Source: an uncultured Clostridium sp.
Lineage (GTDB): Bacteria > Bacillota > Clostridia > TANB77 > CAG-508
Length of the DNA stretch: 35,448 nucleotides
Reading direction: 5' to 3'
Assembly (NCBI GenBank): GCA_900555615.1
Contig: USMB01000013.1
Span: 1 to 35,448, forward strand
A program made the position numbers and the translations under genes. Shown here piece after piece: positions 25,445 through 34,338 of this stretch; the stretch's first letter is position 1, and each line of letters opens with the position of its first letter. The notes under the pieces are model-generated. The model saw nothing but the letters and a program-made list of their open reading frames with translations, did not search any database and had not been told where the DNA came from.

Positions 25445-25732
25445 TTAGTTTAAAACCTTTGGAATTTTGAACATGTGTCTATCTTGTGTTGGAGCATTTT
25501 GTAATAAAATATCTACATCTTCAAATTTCTTTACCTCATCTTTTCTAAATACATTTTTGGCTTCATTCGCTCCTATTGTAACATCTAATCCATCTACAGG
25601 TGCATTATTTACAATATTTGCGAAATTTAATATATCTTGTAAATGCAACATATATTCTTCTATCTCACTATCTTCTAATGTTAATTGTGCTAAATTGGCT
25701 ATGTGTAAAATTTTTTCTTTACTAACTTTCAT
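25445..25732 (-). CDS. gatC: Asp/Glu-tRNA amidotransferase subunit C
   Basis: This 95-residue subunit stabilises the GatA-GatB complex. It has the typical HIANLAQLTLEDSEIEEY start, a central LQDILNFANIVNNAPVDGLD and the ending LLQNAPTQDRHMFKIPKVL. It is the first gene of gatC-gatA-gatB with an AGGAGG site and its own promoter. Confidence 0.95.
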   Translation of the reverse strand: MKVSKEKILHIANLAQLTLEDSEIEEYMLHLQDILNFANIVNNAPVDGLDVTIGANEAKNVFRKDEVKKFEDVDILLQNAPTQDRHMFKIPKVLN

Positions 25733-25768
25733 AATTGCCTCCTATCTCTTCTTTTTATTGATGTGCCT

Positions 25769-25797
25769 ATTATACCTCTTTTTTCCTAAAAATACAA
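25769..25797 (-). promoter_or_regulatory. Sigma-A type promoter for gatCAB
   Basis: On the minus strand: TTGTAT, a 17-base spacer and a perfect TATAAT. Confidence 0.75.
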
Positions 25798-25807
25798 GTA
25801 TTAATAG

Positions 25808-25848
25808 TGAAAAATAGGTTCTCTGTAAACATAACAGAAAACCTATTC
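25808..25848 (-). terminator. Terminator after ldh
   Basis: Interrupted arms AATAGGTT..TCTGT (25813-25826) and ACAGA..AACCTATT pair with one mismatch, followed by TTTTTC on the minus strand, between the ldh stop and the gatC promoter. Confidence 0.8.
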
Positions 25849-25852
25849 TAAT

Positions 25853-26809
25853 CTATCCATTTATTATTGGCTTAATTTCTTTTTCTATATTTTCTTTCAT
25901 AATTTCGCAACTATAATTGAATTTAGCCTGATCTTCATCATTTAGCTTTAATTCTAGAATTTCCTTTACCCCATCTTTATTGATTATTGCAGGAACTCCT
26001 ATATACATTCCCTCTTGTCCATATTCATTATTTTGATATGTTGATACTGTTAAAATTGAATTTTCATCATTTAGTACTGCATGTACTAATCTATTTAATG
26101 CCATACCAATTCCATAATATGTGGCCTTTTTCTTTTCTATTATTTTATAAGCTGCTTGCCAAACCCCATCATGTATTTTCTTTAAATCTTCCATTGGGTG
26201 ATTATTATCTTTCATAATATCTATCATTTTTTTACATCCAACATAACAATGATCCCATGGAACTAATGAAGAATCTCCATGTTCTCCTAATATATATGCA
26301 TGTACGTTTTTACTTGATACTTGAAGATATTCTGCAATTAAATATCTTAATCTTGCAGTATCTAATACTGTTCCTGAACCAATTACTTTAGATTTAGGCA
26401 TTCCAGAAACTTCTGCAACAACATATGACATTAAATCAACAGGGTTACTTGCAACAATAAATACTCCACTAAATCCATTTGCCATTACATTTTGTGTTAT
26501 TTCTTTCATTATTTTTGCGTTTACAACTGCTAATTCTAATCTTGTTTGTCCTGGCTTTTGTGCTAGTCCTGCTGTAATTACTACAATATTAGCATCTTTA
26601 CATTCACTGTAATCTCCTGCTTTTATCTTCATTTTATGTGGTGCATATGGTAAACCATCAGATAAATCCATTTCTTCTCCAATAGTTTTATCTTTGTTAA
26701 CATCTATTAGAACTAATTCTTCTACTCCTCCTTGATTTAACAATGAGTAAGCCATACTCATTCCTACAAATCCTGCTCCTACTAAAACTACTTTTCTTTT
26801 TGATTTCAT
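25853..26809 (-). CDS. ldh: L-lactate dehydrogenase
   Basis: This 318-residue NAD-dependent enzyme reduces pyruvate to lactate in fermentation. The NAD loop is GAGFVG (11-16). The substrate-site residues that mark lactate rather than malate dehydrogenases are present: Gln84, Arg90, Asp150, Arg153 and catalytic His177 in GEHGDSS. It begins 30 bases after the DUF3048 stop on the same strand with a GGAGG site and no visible promoter, so it may be expressed at the end of the pdaA-yqfCD-ybeY run, an unusual place for a fermentation gene. Confidence 0.93.
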   Translation of the reverse strand: MKSKRKVVLVGAGFVGMSMAYSLLNQGGVEELVLIDVNKDKTIGEEMDLSDGLPYAPHKMKIKAGDYSECKDANIVVITAGLAQKPGQTRLELAVVNAKIMKEITQNVMANGFSGVFIVASNPVDLMSYVVAEVSGMPKSKVIGSGTVLDTARLRYLIAEYLQVSSKNVHAYILGEHGDSSLVPWDHCYVGCKKMIDIMKDNNHPMEDLKKIHDGVWQAAYKIIEKKKATYYGIGMALNRLVHAVLNDENSILTVSTYQNNEYGQEGMYIGVPAIINKDGVKEILELKLNDEDQAKFNYSCEIMKENIEKEIKPIING

Positions 26810-26839
26810 AATAAATTCCTCCCTTAATAAATATGTATA

Positions 26840-27907
26840 TTATTCAATCACTAATTTGGCATCTGTTGGACAAATATTTACAAATGTATTTCCATCATTT
26901 ATTTCTATTTCTTTGCCATTCAAATCTTTATATACAGTTTGTTCATCTCTTGCTGTTTTAATACATTTTATTTGAATTGCTTTCCCATCTGTAATATAAT
27001 ATCCATCAAATGTTCCTATATTTTTAAGCCCCTGTCTTCCTTTATTTTCACTATCTACTAATGTGTAATTATCACACATAGTTATAATTATATTTTTGGT
27101 GGTTACAGGTTCTCCTGTTTCATAATCTGATTGTAATTTATTTCTTGCATATCTTGTATAAGTTTTTGTTTCTGCATTATATTCATATTTTACTGTTTGA
27201 AGTGTTGAATGTGGTATTGTCACACTTGTAGCTTCTATACTTTCTTCTTTGTATTTTTCTGACAAATCAAATTCTGTTGCAACATAATTCAATACACTTT
27301 TTTTAGTTGATTCTGTTGTATAACCTTTTCTTTCGGCAATTTTCAAAATACTTTCTGTGGTTGTAAATAAATTATGTGGTGCTGATTTATCTTTTACTCT
27401 CCAGAAGTCTTTTGAACTTTCTTGAATACCATTAATATTATTTACTCCTAATGTCGAAATATCACTTTGTGCTTGTGGACTCCATCCATGATGCACATAT
27501 ATTGCATCATTTTCTAGTGCATAATCTAAGAAATAGTGTCTTGAACTTCTAATTGGTCCAATTTTATCTAAGTCTTGTCCTTTAAAAAGTGCCATTAACC
27601 TAGTTTCTCCACCTTCTACAATTATTTCATATACCATATATGCTTTGTTTAAATTTGCTTGTGGCCATGCTCCTGAATGGTTGTCTATCATTACAGCAAT
27701 TGGTCTATCTGTTCCACTAAATATTTGTACCTTTTTCTCTTGAACTACTAATGGTCCTTTATTTTCTTTTTCACCAGTATTTTCTACTTGTTCTACACTT
27801 GCTGGTTCTTCTTTTTTGACCATAATCTTATAAATAACAAGGCCTCCAGCAATTATTACAAGAATAGCTAATACTAATAATAAAATAAAAGTTTTTTTAT
27901 CCTTCAT
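26840..27907 (-). CDS. DUF3048 (YerB-family) membrane-anchored protein
   Basis: This 355-residue protein has an N-terminal membrane anchor (about 7-27), a short charged linker and the DUF3048 domain: RPIAVMIDNHSGAWPQANLNKAYMVYEIIVEGGETRLMALF, IGPIRSSRHYFLDYA and KDKSAPHNLFT, then a C-terminal domain. The role of the YerB family is not established. The anchor has no lipobox Cys, unlike many YerB proteins. The start overlaps the ybeY end by 11 bases, implying coupled translation. Confidence 0.9.
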   Translation of the reverse strand: MKDKKTFILLLVLAILVIIAGGLVIYKIMVKKEEPASVEQVENTGEKENKGPLVVQEKKVQIFSGTDRPIAVMIDNHSGAWPQANLNKAYMVYEIIVEGGETRLMALFKGQDLDKIGPIRSSRHYFLDYALENDAIYVHHGWSPQAQSDISTLGVNNINGIQESSKDFWRVKDKSAPHNLFTTTESILKIAERKGYTTESTKKSVLNYVATEFDLSEKYKEESIEATSVTIPHSTLQTVKYEYNAETKTYTRYARNKLQSDYETGEPVTTKNIIITMCDNYTLVDSENKGRQGLKNIGTFDGYYITDGKAIQIKCIKTARDEQTVYKDLNGKEIEINDGNTFVNICPTDAKLVIE

Positions 27908-28385
27908 TCATTTCTTCCCTTCTTATTCCTAATTTATTTAGGACATTTTCTTCCTTAGGTCTCATTTTTACTTTATCTTCTTCTTTTATATGATCATATC
28001 CCATTAAATGATAAAAACCATGCACAATCATATATGCAAATTCTCGTTCAAAACTATGTCCATACTCTTTTGCCTGTTCTTCTACTTTTTCAATAGAAAT
28101 TACTATATCTCCCAAAACATCTTCATGTTCAAAGTTTTGTGTTCTTATCTTCTCATCTAATTCTTCTTTTTCGAACATAGGAAATGATAAAACATCAGTT
28201 GCTCTATCTACATTCCTATATTCTTTATTTATTTCATGTATGTGTTCTGGAGTAGTTAACGTTATACTTATATATAATTTTGAATTTTCTAATTTTTCTT
28301 CTTTAAAGCATTGTTCTACTACTCTTTTTACTATATCTTCATATTTTTTATTTTCTTCTAAATCTAAATATTCTAATTGATACAT
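27897..28385 (-). CDS. ybeY: Endoribonuclease YbeY
   Basis: This 162-residue metal-dependent RNase is involved in 16S rRNA maturation and ribosome quality control. The zinc motif HGFYHLMGYDH holds His122, His126 and His132, and NKEYRNVDRATDVLSFP is characteristic. An AGGTGG ribosome site precedes the ATG at 28385; an in-frame GTG three codons upstream overlaps it and was rejected. In many Firmicutes ybeY follows yqfC, yqfD, phoH and yqfF; here an unrecognised gene takes the place of phoH and yqfF. Confidence 0.95.
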   Translation of the reverse strand: MYQLEYLDLEENKKYEDIVKRVVEQCFKEEKLENSKLYISITLTTPEHIHEINKEYRNVDRATDVLSFPMFEKEELDEKIRTQNFEHEDVLGDIVISIEKVEEQAKEYGHSFEREFAYMIVHGFYHLMGYDHIKEEDKVKMRPKEENVLNKLGIRREEMNEG

Positions 28386-28394
28386 TTTTACCAC

Positions 28395-29615
28395 CTATGC
28401 ACTTACTATTTCTTCCATTCTTGAACTAATTTTTTCTTTTTTAAATTTTCCGTCTTTGGTTTTGAAATCTCTAATTTCTTTCATTACACCATAATCTACA
28501 AGTCTTCTCTTATAATATTTTATTAGTCTGCTGTAATCTGTTTTAGCATTTTGGATTTTACTTATATCTTCTTTTATAAATAAGATTTCTTTTTGCTTAA
28601 CATATTCAATAAAATCGATTTCTTTTAACTTTTCAATATCTTTATATTTGTCAAAAAATCTTTTGAATTGTTCTCTATCGTTTGGTCTATCCCAATATAC
28701 TTTTGTTGATAATAATCTTACATTAAAATCCTCTATTAAGTTTAATAGCATTGTATATGCTTTTTCTCTTTTGGCAGCAATTTTAGTGTCTTGTACTAAA
28801 CATCTTGCATCTTTCAATAGTTTCATATAACATTGTTCCGCAACAACTAAAGGTAAGCTATGTGTAAATAAATTTCTGCTAATTCCTAACAATATCATAT
28901 TTTTTTCTATATTATCTCTTGCATCTAATTTTCCTATAGAAAATTTTTCATATTTTTCATAGTCTTTAATTACTTTTTCTAATTTTGGATCTTTTATTTT
29001 TGCTGGTAATATGTTCTTTATATAATCTTCTAATGTGTCAAAAATTTTAACATATATCCAGTCTTTTGAAGAATCATATACATTTGTACTATCAGCTAAT
29101 TTTATAGAATAATTCTTTAATATGCCTTTATATAATGTATCTTGTTTTGAAATATAAAATGCTTGATATTTTTCGATTAGTTTTTGCTTTCCTGAATTCA
29201 TTACTGTTTCTTTGTCTAGTTCAAGTAAATATTTTTGCTTTCTATATTTATATTCATTATATTCACTTTGCTTAAGTTGAACTATTCCGTAATATTGCGA
29301 CAATGCCATGCTTTCTAATTTTGTTGCAGTATCATTTTTCACTTTTTTATATATTGTATCTAAAACATATTTATCTAGTACTTCTAAATATGAAGTATAT
29401 GCTTCTTCATATTTTTTCTCAACTATGTCTTTTCTACTAGCATCTGTTTCTTCCTCTGCAGTTTCATAAGCTTTTAACATTGCATTTCTTTTCATGCTTA
29501 TTCTCATTCCATTAATACCTATTTGTGTTGGTATTAATAACTTTGTCAATGTATTTGTTAATTTATTAATAAATGTTTTATCTGTTCCTACAACTCTTAA
29601 ACTTCTCTCTTCCAT
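28395..29615 (-). CDS. Unrecognised 406-residue lysine-rich protein
   Basis: I do not recognise this protein. It is soluble, has no signal peptide or clear membrane helix, and is rich in Lys, Glu, Tyr and Ile. Several stretches look alpha-helical and coiled (about 55-130, 195-235 and 300-375). A short hydrophobic patch occurs near residues 240-265 (ILLGISRNLFTHSLPLVVAEQ). No nucleotide-binding loop, metal-site motif or DNA-binding signature is evident. It sits between yqfD and ybeY, ending 9 bases before ybeY, with a GGGAG site before its ATG. Base composition matches its neighbours, so it looks long resident. Confidence 0.8.
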   Translation of the reverse strand: MEERSLRVVGTDKTFINKLTNTLTKLLIPTQIGINGMRISMKRNAMLKAYETAEEETDASRKDIVEKKYEEAYTSYLEVLDKYVLDTIYKKVKNDTATKLESMALSQYYGIVQLKQSEYNEYKYRKQKYLLELDKETVMNSGKQKLIEKYQAFYISKQDTLYKGILKNYSIKLADSTNVYDSSKDWIYVKIFDTLEDYIKNILPAKIKDPKLEKVIKDYEKYEKFSIGKLDARDNIEKNMILLGISRNLFTHSLPLVVAEQCYMKLLKDARCLVQDTKIAAKREKAYTMLLNLIEDFNVRLLSTKVYWDRPNDREQFKRFFDKYKDIEKLKEIDFIEYVKQKEILFIKEDISKIQNAKTDYSRLIKYYKRRLVDYGVMKEIRDFKTKDGKFKKEKISSRMEEIVSA

Positions 29616-29677
29616 CCTACTTCTCCCTTTCCAAGTTATTGGTAGGCAGGTTATTAATATCTTCTGTTAATTAAATT

Positions 29678-29791
29678 TTAATTGATTTTTTCCTGCATTC
29701 CTATATTTTCAATTACTTCATATGTTACACTTATTTCAACAAAATTTTCTGCTTCTGTTACTTCTGCATTTTTTCCGAAGTATATTATTTT
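29678..29791 (-). pseudogene. yqfD: Frameshifted C-terminal end of yqfD
   Basis: In the frame shifted by one base from the main yqfD frame, the minus strand encodes KIIYFGKNAEVTEAENFV, then EISVTYEVIENIG and a few more residues before TAA at 29678-29680. These are the residues expected at the end of YqfD proteins. There is no start codon or ribosome site of its own. Confidence 0.8.
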
Positions 29792-30860
29792 TGTTTTCTA
29801 TTTCATTTTCAATTTTTTCTTCTAGTTGTTTAGTTCCTCTAGCCGTTATCTCCTCAATTGTGTACTCATTTGAATTTTTTACCAATTCCTCATTAGTAAT
29901 TTTTATTACGGAAATTGGTAAATACAAGTTTGAAAATATCCTAAACTTTTTTTCCTCTTCTATTGTATCATAAATTTTAAAATTTGAAAGAGTTTTGTAA
30001 AAATTTATTTGAAATTTATTAAATTTTATTTCATATTTCGTTTCTTTCTTTCCTGTTTTGACATTTTGTTCTTCTTTTATAGGAAACTTTTCTGTTTTAC
30101 TATGCTTAACTATTGCTTTTACTTCTCCTAAACTGTGTACATTCCTTATACCCGTATACTTTCCTTCCATAACTCCTTGAATTAAAATTTGCCCTTCTTC
30201 TACATCATCTCCTACTTTTACTTGTGCTGTTCCATTCTGAGCTATTATTTGCGTAATGGTTCCTGCTTTTTTAGCAATTATATTTGTATATTCTTTTTCA
30301 TCTACTAATTCTGGGGCTTCTTTTGCTTTAACAACCTTTACAATTGCATTTGTCCCTTTTAGGCTAATTCCAATCCAAGATATATCATTTCTTTTAATAC
30401 GTATTTTATTTACTATCTCTTCTACATTTATATTATCTTTTTTCATTCCTGTTTCTAATCCAGCATTTTTAACATCTTCTGCAATATTTTCTAATTTTAA
30501 TCCATCTTCTACTACTATATCAATATTCCAAACATAACAAGAACTTATGTATAAAACCACTATAATTACAATTAGTGAAAATAGAAATGCTTTTCTTTTT
30601 CTATATTTATTAATAATAAATGGTAAGCCCCTTTTTCTTTCAATTTTTATTTTACATTTAAGTTTTTTTGCAATTGCAACTGCATTATAAAAATCCTTTA
30701 TTCCTATATTAAAATGTAATCTAACACCCTTTTCTCTTTTTAAATTCCATATTAATATTTTATTAGTTGTACATAAATTAATAAATCTTTCAATATAATA
30801 TCCTTCAATCGATATACGAACATATCCTAATAAATATTTTATTAAAATTTTAATAAGCAT
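29736..30860 (-). CDS. yqfD: Sporulation protein YqfD, C-terminus frameshifted
   Basis: The open frame of 374 codons encodes YqfD, which in B. subtilis is made in the mother cell during sporulation. The N-terminus (LLGYVRISIEGYYIERFINLC), the single membrane helix (about 92-110), the short FtsQ/POTRA-like region (VWNIDIVVEDGLKLENIAEDV) and ISWIGISLKGTNAIVKV are typical. At 29788-29792 lies a run of five A (minus strand). After it this frame ends with an unrelated tail (NILRKKCRSNRSRKFC), while the next frame continues the family's normal ending down to a stop at 29678. One extra base in the run explains this. It may be a sequencing or assembly error, a real mutation or slippage. yqfC precedes it, as usual. 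Confidence 0.88.
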   Translation of the reverse strand: MLIKILIKYLLGYVRISIEGYYIERFINLCTTNKILIWNLKREKGVRLHFNIGIKDFYNAVAIAKKLKCKIKIERKRGLPFIINKYRKRKAFLFSLIVIIVVLYISSCYVWNIDIVVEDGLKLENIAEDVKNAGLETGMKKDNINVEEIVNKIRIKRNDISWIGISLKGTNAIVKVVKAKEAPELVDEKEYTNIIAKKAGTITQIIAQNGTAQVKVGDDVEEGQILIQGVMEGKYTGIRNVHSLGEVKAIVKHSKTEKFPIKEEQNVKTGKKETKYEIKFNKFQINFYKTLSNFKIYDTIEEEKKFRIFSNLYLPISVIKITNEELVKNSNEYTIEEITARGTKQLEEKIENEIENKNNILRKKCRSNRSRKFC

Positions 30861-30884
30861 GTTTTTTCTCTCTTTCTCTTGAAA

Positions 30885-31151
30885 TTAATCTTCTGTTCTT
30901 TCTAATTCTATGTTTTCGATTTTTCCTGTAATTTTTATATCATCATTTGTCATTTTTTCTAAGTTAAGATTAAATCCGTTTATATTTAAAAGTCCAATAT
31001 GTGTGCTTATACTAGCAAAGTATTCTTCATATTCTAATATTCCTTTATAATTTTCAAGAATCAGCTCATTAAAACCAATAATTGTTATTTTAGGCATATT
31101 AGTACATACCTCTGTTGGCATTTCTAAAATTTTATCAATTTTCATTTTCAT
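30885..31151 (-). CDS. yqfC: Sporulation protein YqfC
   Basis: This 88-residue protein belongs to the YabP/YqfC family, small proteins made in the mother cell at sporulation. Matching features are MPKITIIGFNELILENYKGILEYEE and the beta-rich C-terminal half (LNLEKMTNDDIKITGKIENIEL). It lies 24 bases upstream of yqfD, the conserved order, and downstream of the PdaA-type gene. A GGAG site is about 11 bases before the ATG. Confidence 0.88.
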   Translation of the reverse strand: MKMKIDKILEMPTEVCTNMPKITIIGFNELILENYKGILEYEEYFASISTHIGLLNINGFNLNLEKMTNDDIKITGKIENIELERTED

Positions 31152-31164
31152 TATATAATATCTC

Positions 31165-31953
31165 CTATTTAAATTCTTCTAATGTCTTAAATTCATACCC
31201 TTCTTTTTGAGCTTCTTTTATTATACTGTCTAAAACTTCTGAGTTTGTTTTTGAATTTGGATGTAACAACATTATTTCACCACAATGAAAATTATTTATA
31301 ATTATTTTTTTGCTTTCTTCAATTGATGGTTGCTTTTTTTCATCCCAATCAAAATATGCAAAACTCCACATTACAGTTTTATATCCAAGTTCCTGTGTCT
31401 TTTTTAAAGTTCTTTCATTAAATTCTCCCTTAGGTGGACGCATATATTTCATGTCATAATTAAACTTTTCAAAAATTGCTCTATGTAATTTCATTAATTC
31501 ATTTTCTATTTCTTCATTTGTTTTACTTGGTAGACTTGGATGTGAACATGTATGATTTCCTATGATATGTCCATCATTTATCATCCTTTCTACTAATTCT
31601 GATGCAGTATTCAAATAATGTGAAGTAATAAAAAATGTTGCTTTAACATTATTTTCTTTTAGTGTATTCAATATTTTTTCTGTATAACCAGCTTCATATC
31701 CTTCGTCAAATGTCAAATATATAAATTTTTCTGTATCTTTTCCTAAACATATTCCACCATTTTCTTCTAGCATCTTCCTATTTGCTTGCCCAACATCTGG
31801 TTGCAAGTTATTATTTGCTCTTTTTATCCCCCAGCCTATCGTTTTAGAATCTCTTGCACCAGTATATATTGTTTCTTGTTGTTTCATTGTTAATAACCCT
31901 ATTAAAAAAATAGCCATTATCATAATAAATATTATTATTTTATTTTTTTTCAT
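31165..31953 (-). CDS. pdaA: PdaA-type polysaccharide deacetylase (delta-lactam-forming)
   Basis: This 262-residue protein has an N-terminal membrane anchor or signal (about 5-22) and a NodB polysaccharide deacetylase domain. The metal site shows TFDEG (Asp83-Glu84) and NHTCSH (His134, His138), with MRPPKGEFNERT and WSFAYFDWDEK further on. The TFDEGYEAGYT form resembles PdaA enzymes, which make muramic-delta-lactam in the spore cortex, rather than general TFDDG enzymes. Start chosen at 31953 because GAGAGGG lies just before it; an upstream in-frame ATG would add 13 charged residues. It heads the run containing yqfC and yqfD. No clear sigma-A promoter is seen upstream, so a sporulation sigma factor is possible but unproven. 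Confidence 0.85.
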   Translation of the reverse strand: MKKNKIIIFIMIMAIFLIGLLTMKQQETIYTGARDSKTIGWGIKRANNNLQPDVGQANRKMLEENGGICLGKDTEKFIYLTFDEGYEAGYTEKILNTLKENNVKATFFITSHYLNTASELVERMINDGHIIGNHTCSHPSLPSKTNEEIENELMKLHRAIFEKFNYDMKYMRPPKGEFNERTLKKTQELGYKTVMWSFAYFDWDEKKQPSIEESKKIIINNFHCGEIMLLHPNSKTNSEVLDSIIKEAQKEGYEFKTLEEFK

Positions 31954-32206
31954 AGCATCCCTCTCTTTTCTTTTACATTTTATGATTAGCAAATTCTCAT
32001 TATTACTAAAGTATCATTTTTATGATGCGTAATTCCAAAAAATGGTTATTATTTTCATTTGTGTTTATTATATAAATTCAGTAGTTTCAATGCTTTACGT
32101 TTTATAAGCTTATATTTAAAAAGAGTATTGACAAGTTTTAAAATTTGATTTATATTGTTTTTATATTTTCAAAAAAATGTAATTTTTTAATTGATTGGAG
32201 GATTAT
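31954..32206. other. Divergent intergenic region between pdaA and agrA
   Basis: About 250 bases without a gene. It holds the agrA promoter (separate entry) and a small palindrome (ATCAT-TTTT-ATGAT, about 32013-32027) on the pdaA side. No convincing LytTR-type direct repeats or sigma-A promoter reading towards pdaA were found. Confidence 0.5.
32128..32156 (+). promoter_or_regulatory. Sigma-A type promoter for agrA-agrC
   Basis: Perfect TTGACA, a 17-base spacer and TATATT on the plus strand, about 50 bases before the regulator start. Confidence 0.75.
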
Positions 32207-32926
32207 ATGTTGAATTTTGTAATTTGTGATGATGACCCTAATATGCTTAATAAATTGTCTATACTTTTTGAAAAAGCATTTATAAGAAATGACTTTAATG
32301 GAAAAATTGTGCTAAAAACTTCTAATTATAAAGATGTCATTTCTTTTATGAATTCAAATACTGTTAATGTTCTTGTTTTAGATATTGAATTTAAAAATTC
32401 TAATTTAAATGGATTAGATATTGCACGCGAAGTCAGAAAAATTGATAAAAATTGTTACTTAATATTTATTACTAGTCATTTTGAATATATTATAGAAGCT
32501 TTTGACTATAAGACATTTGCATACCTATTTAAAAATTCTTTAAATGTAGATTCTCTTTCTGAAACACTTGCAAGATTATTTGAAGATATTTCTGGTACTA
32601 CAAAAAAATTTCTAAAAATTGATACCAAAGGAACTTTTATTGAATTGGATGAAATTCAATTTATTGAAAAAAGTGGAATGAAGTTAATATATCATACACC
32701 AAGGGGTAATTTTAATACTTATAGCTCTTTTTCTAAAGTTGAAAATTTGCTTCCTAAAAATTTTGTACGTTGCCACAAATCTTTTATTGCTAATATTAAT
32801 AATATCGTAAACATTTCGCTCTCTGATAATTCTATAACTTTTAAGAACAATGATATTTGCTATATTGGCCCTAAATTTAAAAACTATTTTATGGAGGTAA
32901 TTCATCATGACACAATTTGTAAATAA
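32207..32926 (+). CDS. agrA: AgrA-like LytTR response regulator
   Basis: This 239-residue response regulator has a receiver domain (1-120) and a LytTR DNA-binding domain (about 138-236). The acidic pocket is DDD at 8-10, the phosphorylated residue should be Asp59 (VLVLDIEF) and the conserved Lys is Lys109 (YLFKN, where Pro would usually follow). The LytTR part has FIEKSGMKLIYHTP and FVRCHKSFIANINNI. It should bind promoter repeats and control transcription when phosphorylated by the kinase encoded next, whose start overlaps by 20 bases. A TTGGAGG site precedes the ATG at 32207. Assignment as AgrA rests on domain type and the agrB/agrD genes nearby. Confidence 0.88.
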   Translation: MLNFVICDDDPNMLNKLSILFEKAFIRNDFNGKIVLKTSNYKDVISFMNSNTVNVLVLDIEFKNSNLNGLDIAREVRKIDKNCYLIFITSHFEYIIEAFDYKTFAYLFKNSLNVDSLSETLARLFEDISGTTKKFLKIDTKGTFIELDEIQFIEKSGMKLIYHTPRGNFNTYSSFSKVENLLPKNFVRCHKSFIANINNIVNISLSDNSITFKNNDICYIGPKFKNYFMEVIHHDTICK

Positions 32927-34256
32927 TTTTTTAATTAATTTTAATATAACAAACATTCTTTATATACTAGCTTCTTTTATAGAAATTTATCTGTTTTTAA
33001 AACTTCTTCTTATTATTTTTGACGTAAAATCTACAGTTAAGCAAAAATTAATATTCATAGTAGTTGTTGTACCGATGAGTAAAATATTGTCTTATTTTAT
33101 TCCATCTCCATTTAATGTAATACTTAATTATACTTTTATAGCTTTTTTAATTACAGCTATATTTAAATTAAGTATTTTGAAGAGTTTTACTTCACTAATA
33201 ATAAGTTTATTTATTTTTGGTGTATTAAATGTTCTTTTACAGAATCCATACTTAACACTTTTAGACATTTCTCCAGAAGAATTTTTAAATATACCAGTAT
33301 ACAGACTGCCTTATTTAATTATTCTATATTTAGCACTAACTTTAATAATTATTTTTCTAACCAAATTTAGAAAAATAAAATTTAGCTTAGATTTATTAGA
33401 TACTCTAGATAAAAAGACTGTAATTGTTTTATGTTTGAACTTAATTTTAGGCTTTTTAACTTTATGCATTCAATTGATAATAACTGCATATTATTTAGAA
33501 ATTGTTCCTATAATTATAACAATTTTAAGTTTCTTGTTATTAGTGTCTTTTCTACTATTAAGTATTTACAGTTTTACAAGAATGATAAAATTATCTATTA
33601 CAACAAAAGACTTACAATGTGCAGAAGAATATAATAAATCTCTTGAGATCCTATACGATAAAGTAAAAGGTTATAAACATGACTTTGACAATATAATTTC
33701 AACATTAGATGGCTTTATTGAAAATGAAGATATGCCTGGTTTAAAAAAATATTTTAATGATGTTAAAAAAGATTGTAAAATAACAAATAATATAGCCTTA
33801 ATTAACCCACGAATTATTAATAATGCTGGTATATACAGTTTATTAAATAATAAATATTTTAAAGCTATTAATTTAGGAATAACTTTTGAATTTGAATTTT
33901 TCTTAAATGTAGATAAACTAGAAGTTAATATGTATAAATTTTCTAGAGCTCTTGGAATTTTATTAGATAATGCAATTGAAGAAGCTGAAAAATGCCCCCA
34001 AAAAATAGTAAAAGCTTCATTTATAAGAGAAAATAGAAATAGTCGTTCTGTTATAACTATAAAAAATACCTATTTAAACAAAGATGTTGACATTGAAAAA
34101 ATATTCAAAAAAGGTGAATCTGGAAAAGAAAATCATTTTGGAATAGGATTATGGGAAATTCAAAATTATGTTAAAAAAAGTAAAAATTTAGATTTATATA
34201 CAAGTAAAACCCCTGATTTCTTCATTCAAGAATTATCTATTTATGACTTAAAATAA
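32907..34256 (+). CDS. agrC: AgrC-like sensor histidine kinase
   Basis: This 449-residue kinase has an N-terminal sensor with about six membrane helices (roughly 1-225) and a cytoplasmic GHKL kinase domain. The phosphorylated His258 lies in YKHDFDNI, the N-box is LDNAIEEAEK (around 352-361), and the G-box is FGIGLWEIQNYV. This is the AgrC plan, in which the membrane part binds a cyclic autoinducing peptide. The gene overlaps agrA by 20 bases and is followed by a terminator facing agrD. Predicted ligand: the thiolactone peptide made from the adjacent agrD. Confidence 0.88.
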   Translation: MTQFVNNFLINFNITNILYILASFIEIYLFLKLLLIIFDVKSTVKQKLIFIVVVVPMSKILSYFIPSPFNVILNYTFIAFLITAIFKLSILKSFTSLIISLFIFGVLNVLLQNPYLTLLDISPEEFLNIPVYRLPYLIILYLALTLIIIFLTKFRKIKFSLDLLDTLDKKTVIVLCLNLILGFLTLCIQLIITAYYLEIVPIIITILSFLLLVSFLLLSIYSFTRMIKLSITTKDLQCAEEYNKSLEILYDKVKGYKHDFDNIISTLDGFIENEDMPGLKKYFNDVKKDCKITNNIALINPRIINNAGIYSLLNNKYFKAINLGITFEFEFFLNVDKLEVNMYKFSRALGILLDNAIEEAEKCPQKIVKASFIRENRNSRSVITIKNTYLNKDVDIEKIFKKGESGKENHFGIGLWEIQNYVKKSKNLDLYTSKTPDFFIQELSIYDLK

Positions 34257-34263
34257 TATATAT

Positions 34264-34301
34264 CAAAAAAGAAAACTTCTATATAGAAGCTTTCTTTTTT
34301 G
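34264..34301. terminator. Bidirectional terminator between agrC and agrD
   Basis: Arms of about 15 bases (34266-34280 with 34285-34299; AGAAAACTTCT-type, one mismatch) are bounded by A and T runs, so it can end both the agrAC and the convergent agrBD transcripts. Confidence 0.85.
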
Positions 34302-34338
34302 AATTGATTTTAATGTTTAAGAACTTTTTTTTTAGAAA

